Shown here: positions 63,404-64,000 of the stretch, piece by piece
Layout: each line of letters begins with the position of its first letter
Numbering within the stretch: the first letter of the stretch is position 1
NCBI RefSeq assembly: GCF_027596085.1
Contig: NC_072470.1
Span: 1,251,307 to 1,315,306, forward strand
From: Anoplopoma fimbria
Lineage: Eukaryota > Chordata > Actinopteri > Perciformes > Anoplopomatidae
Length of the DNA: 64,000 nt
Reading direction: 5' to 3'
Notes under the pieces: generated by a model
What the model was told of the DNA's origin: nothing
The model's database searches: none
Seen by the model: the letters and a program-made list of their open reading frames with translations, nothing else
Made by a program: the position numbers and the translations under genes

Positions 63404-64000
63404 TTCAGATAAATAACAGATAAATAACAGTATAAATAACAGATAAATAACAGATAAATAACAGATAAATAACAGATAAATAACAGTATAAATGACAGAT
63501 AAATAACAGATAAATAACAGATAAATAACAGATAAATAATAGATAAATAACAGATAAATAACAGATAAATAACAGATAAATAACAGATAAATAACAGATA
63601 AATAACAGATAAATGACAGATAAATAACAGATAAATGATAAATAACAGATAAATAACAGATAAATAACAGATAAATAACAGATAAATAACAGATAAATGA
63701 CAGTATAAATAACAGATAAATAACAGATAAATAACAGATAAATAACAGATAAATAACAGATAAATAAATAACAGATAAATAACAGATAAATAACAGTATA
63801 AATAACAGATAACAGATAAATAACAGATAAATAACAGATAAATAAATAACAGATAAATAACAGATAAATAACAGATAAATAACAGATAAATAACAGATAA
63901 ATAAATAAATAACAGATAAATAACAGATAAATAACAGATAAATAACAGATAAATAACAGATAAATAACAGATAAATAACAGATAAATAACAGATAAAAAT
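63404..64000. repeat. Minisatellite, 11-bp unit CAGATAAATAA
   Basis: About fifty units running off the right edge of the window, with occasional variants (CAGTATAAATAA, AATGACAGATAA). It lies immediately upstream of the clcn4 promoter. Confidence 0.95.

Overview
The window is genomic DNA of a bony fish, most likely a percomorph-type teleost. It has split vertebrate genes with mostly compact introns, a tRNA-derived teleost SINE, a non-LTR retrotransposon tail, and an exceptional load of micro- and minisatellites. I recognise three protein-coding genes and one small nuclear RNA gene. All exon boundaries were deduced by hand from reading frame, GT-AG signals and similarity to remembered vertebrate family sequences. 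No search was run.

Layout. Positions 1-9,100 are intergenic: two GC-rich segments that look like non-coding elements, and a 3-kb minisatellite of 22-bp units (4,680-7,705). Positions 9,118-45,930 (minus strand) hold clasp1, a microtubule plus-end CLIP-associating protein. It has about 36 constitutive coding exons, three small in-frame cassette exons and a non-coding first exon. The RNU4ATAC gene (U4atac snRNA of the minor spliceosome) lies antisense in clasp1's second intron at 40,516-40,647. It carries a recognisable snRNA promoter: a ZNF143/Staf-like distal element and a PSE-like box. The same RNU4ATAC-in-CLASP1 arrangement is known in human. Positions 45,930-50,200 are an AT-rich array in which the clasp1 first-exon/promoter segment recurs in three further, nearly identical copies, the last of them partial. 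Positions 50,396-55,319 (plus strand) hold a PDE9A-like cGMP phosphodiesterase (14 coding exons, 508 aa). Positions 57,594-63,230 (minus strand) hold clcn4, an endosomal 2Cl-/H+ exchanger (12 coding exons, 769 aa). Its 5' side sits among two minisatellites, one built of ETS-core-like units and one of GATA-core units.

Relations. clasp1 and the phosphodiesterase are divergent across the AT-rich array. The phosphodiesterase and clcn4 are convergent, with poly(A) signals on opposite strands only about 36 bp apart. The genes do not form one pathway: clasp1 is cytoskeletal, RNU4ATAC is RNA processing, the phosphodiesterase is cGMP signalling and clcn4 is endosomal ion transport.

The most interesting structure is in the repeats. 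Simple repeats abut or contain splice sites and promoters: an exon is bracketed by complementary TG and CA tracts, a 1.35-kb intronic tract has no guanine on the sense strand, and first-exon copies form an array. One clasp1 exon also contains an apparent one-base frame discrepancy.
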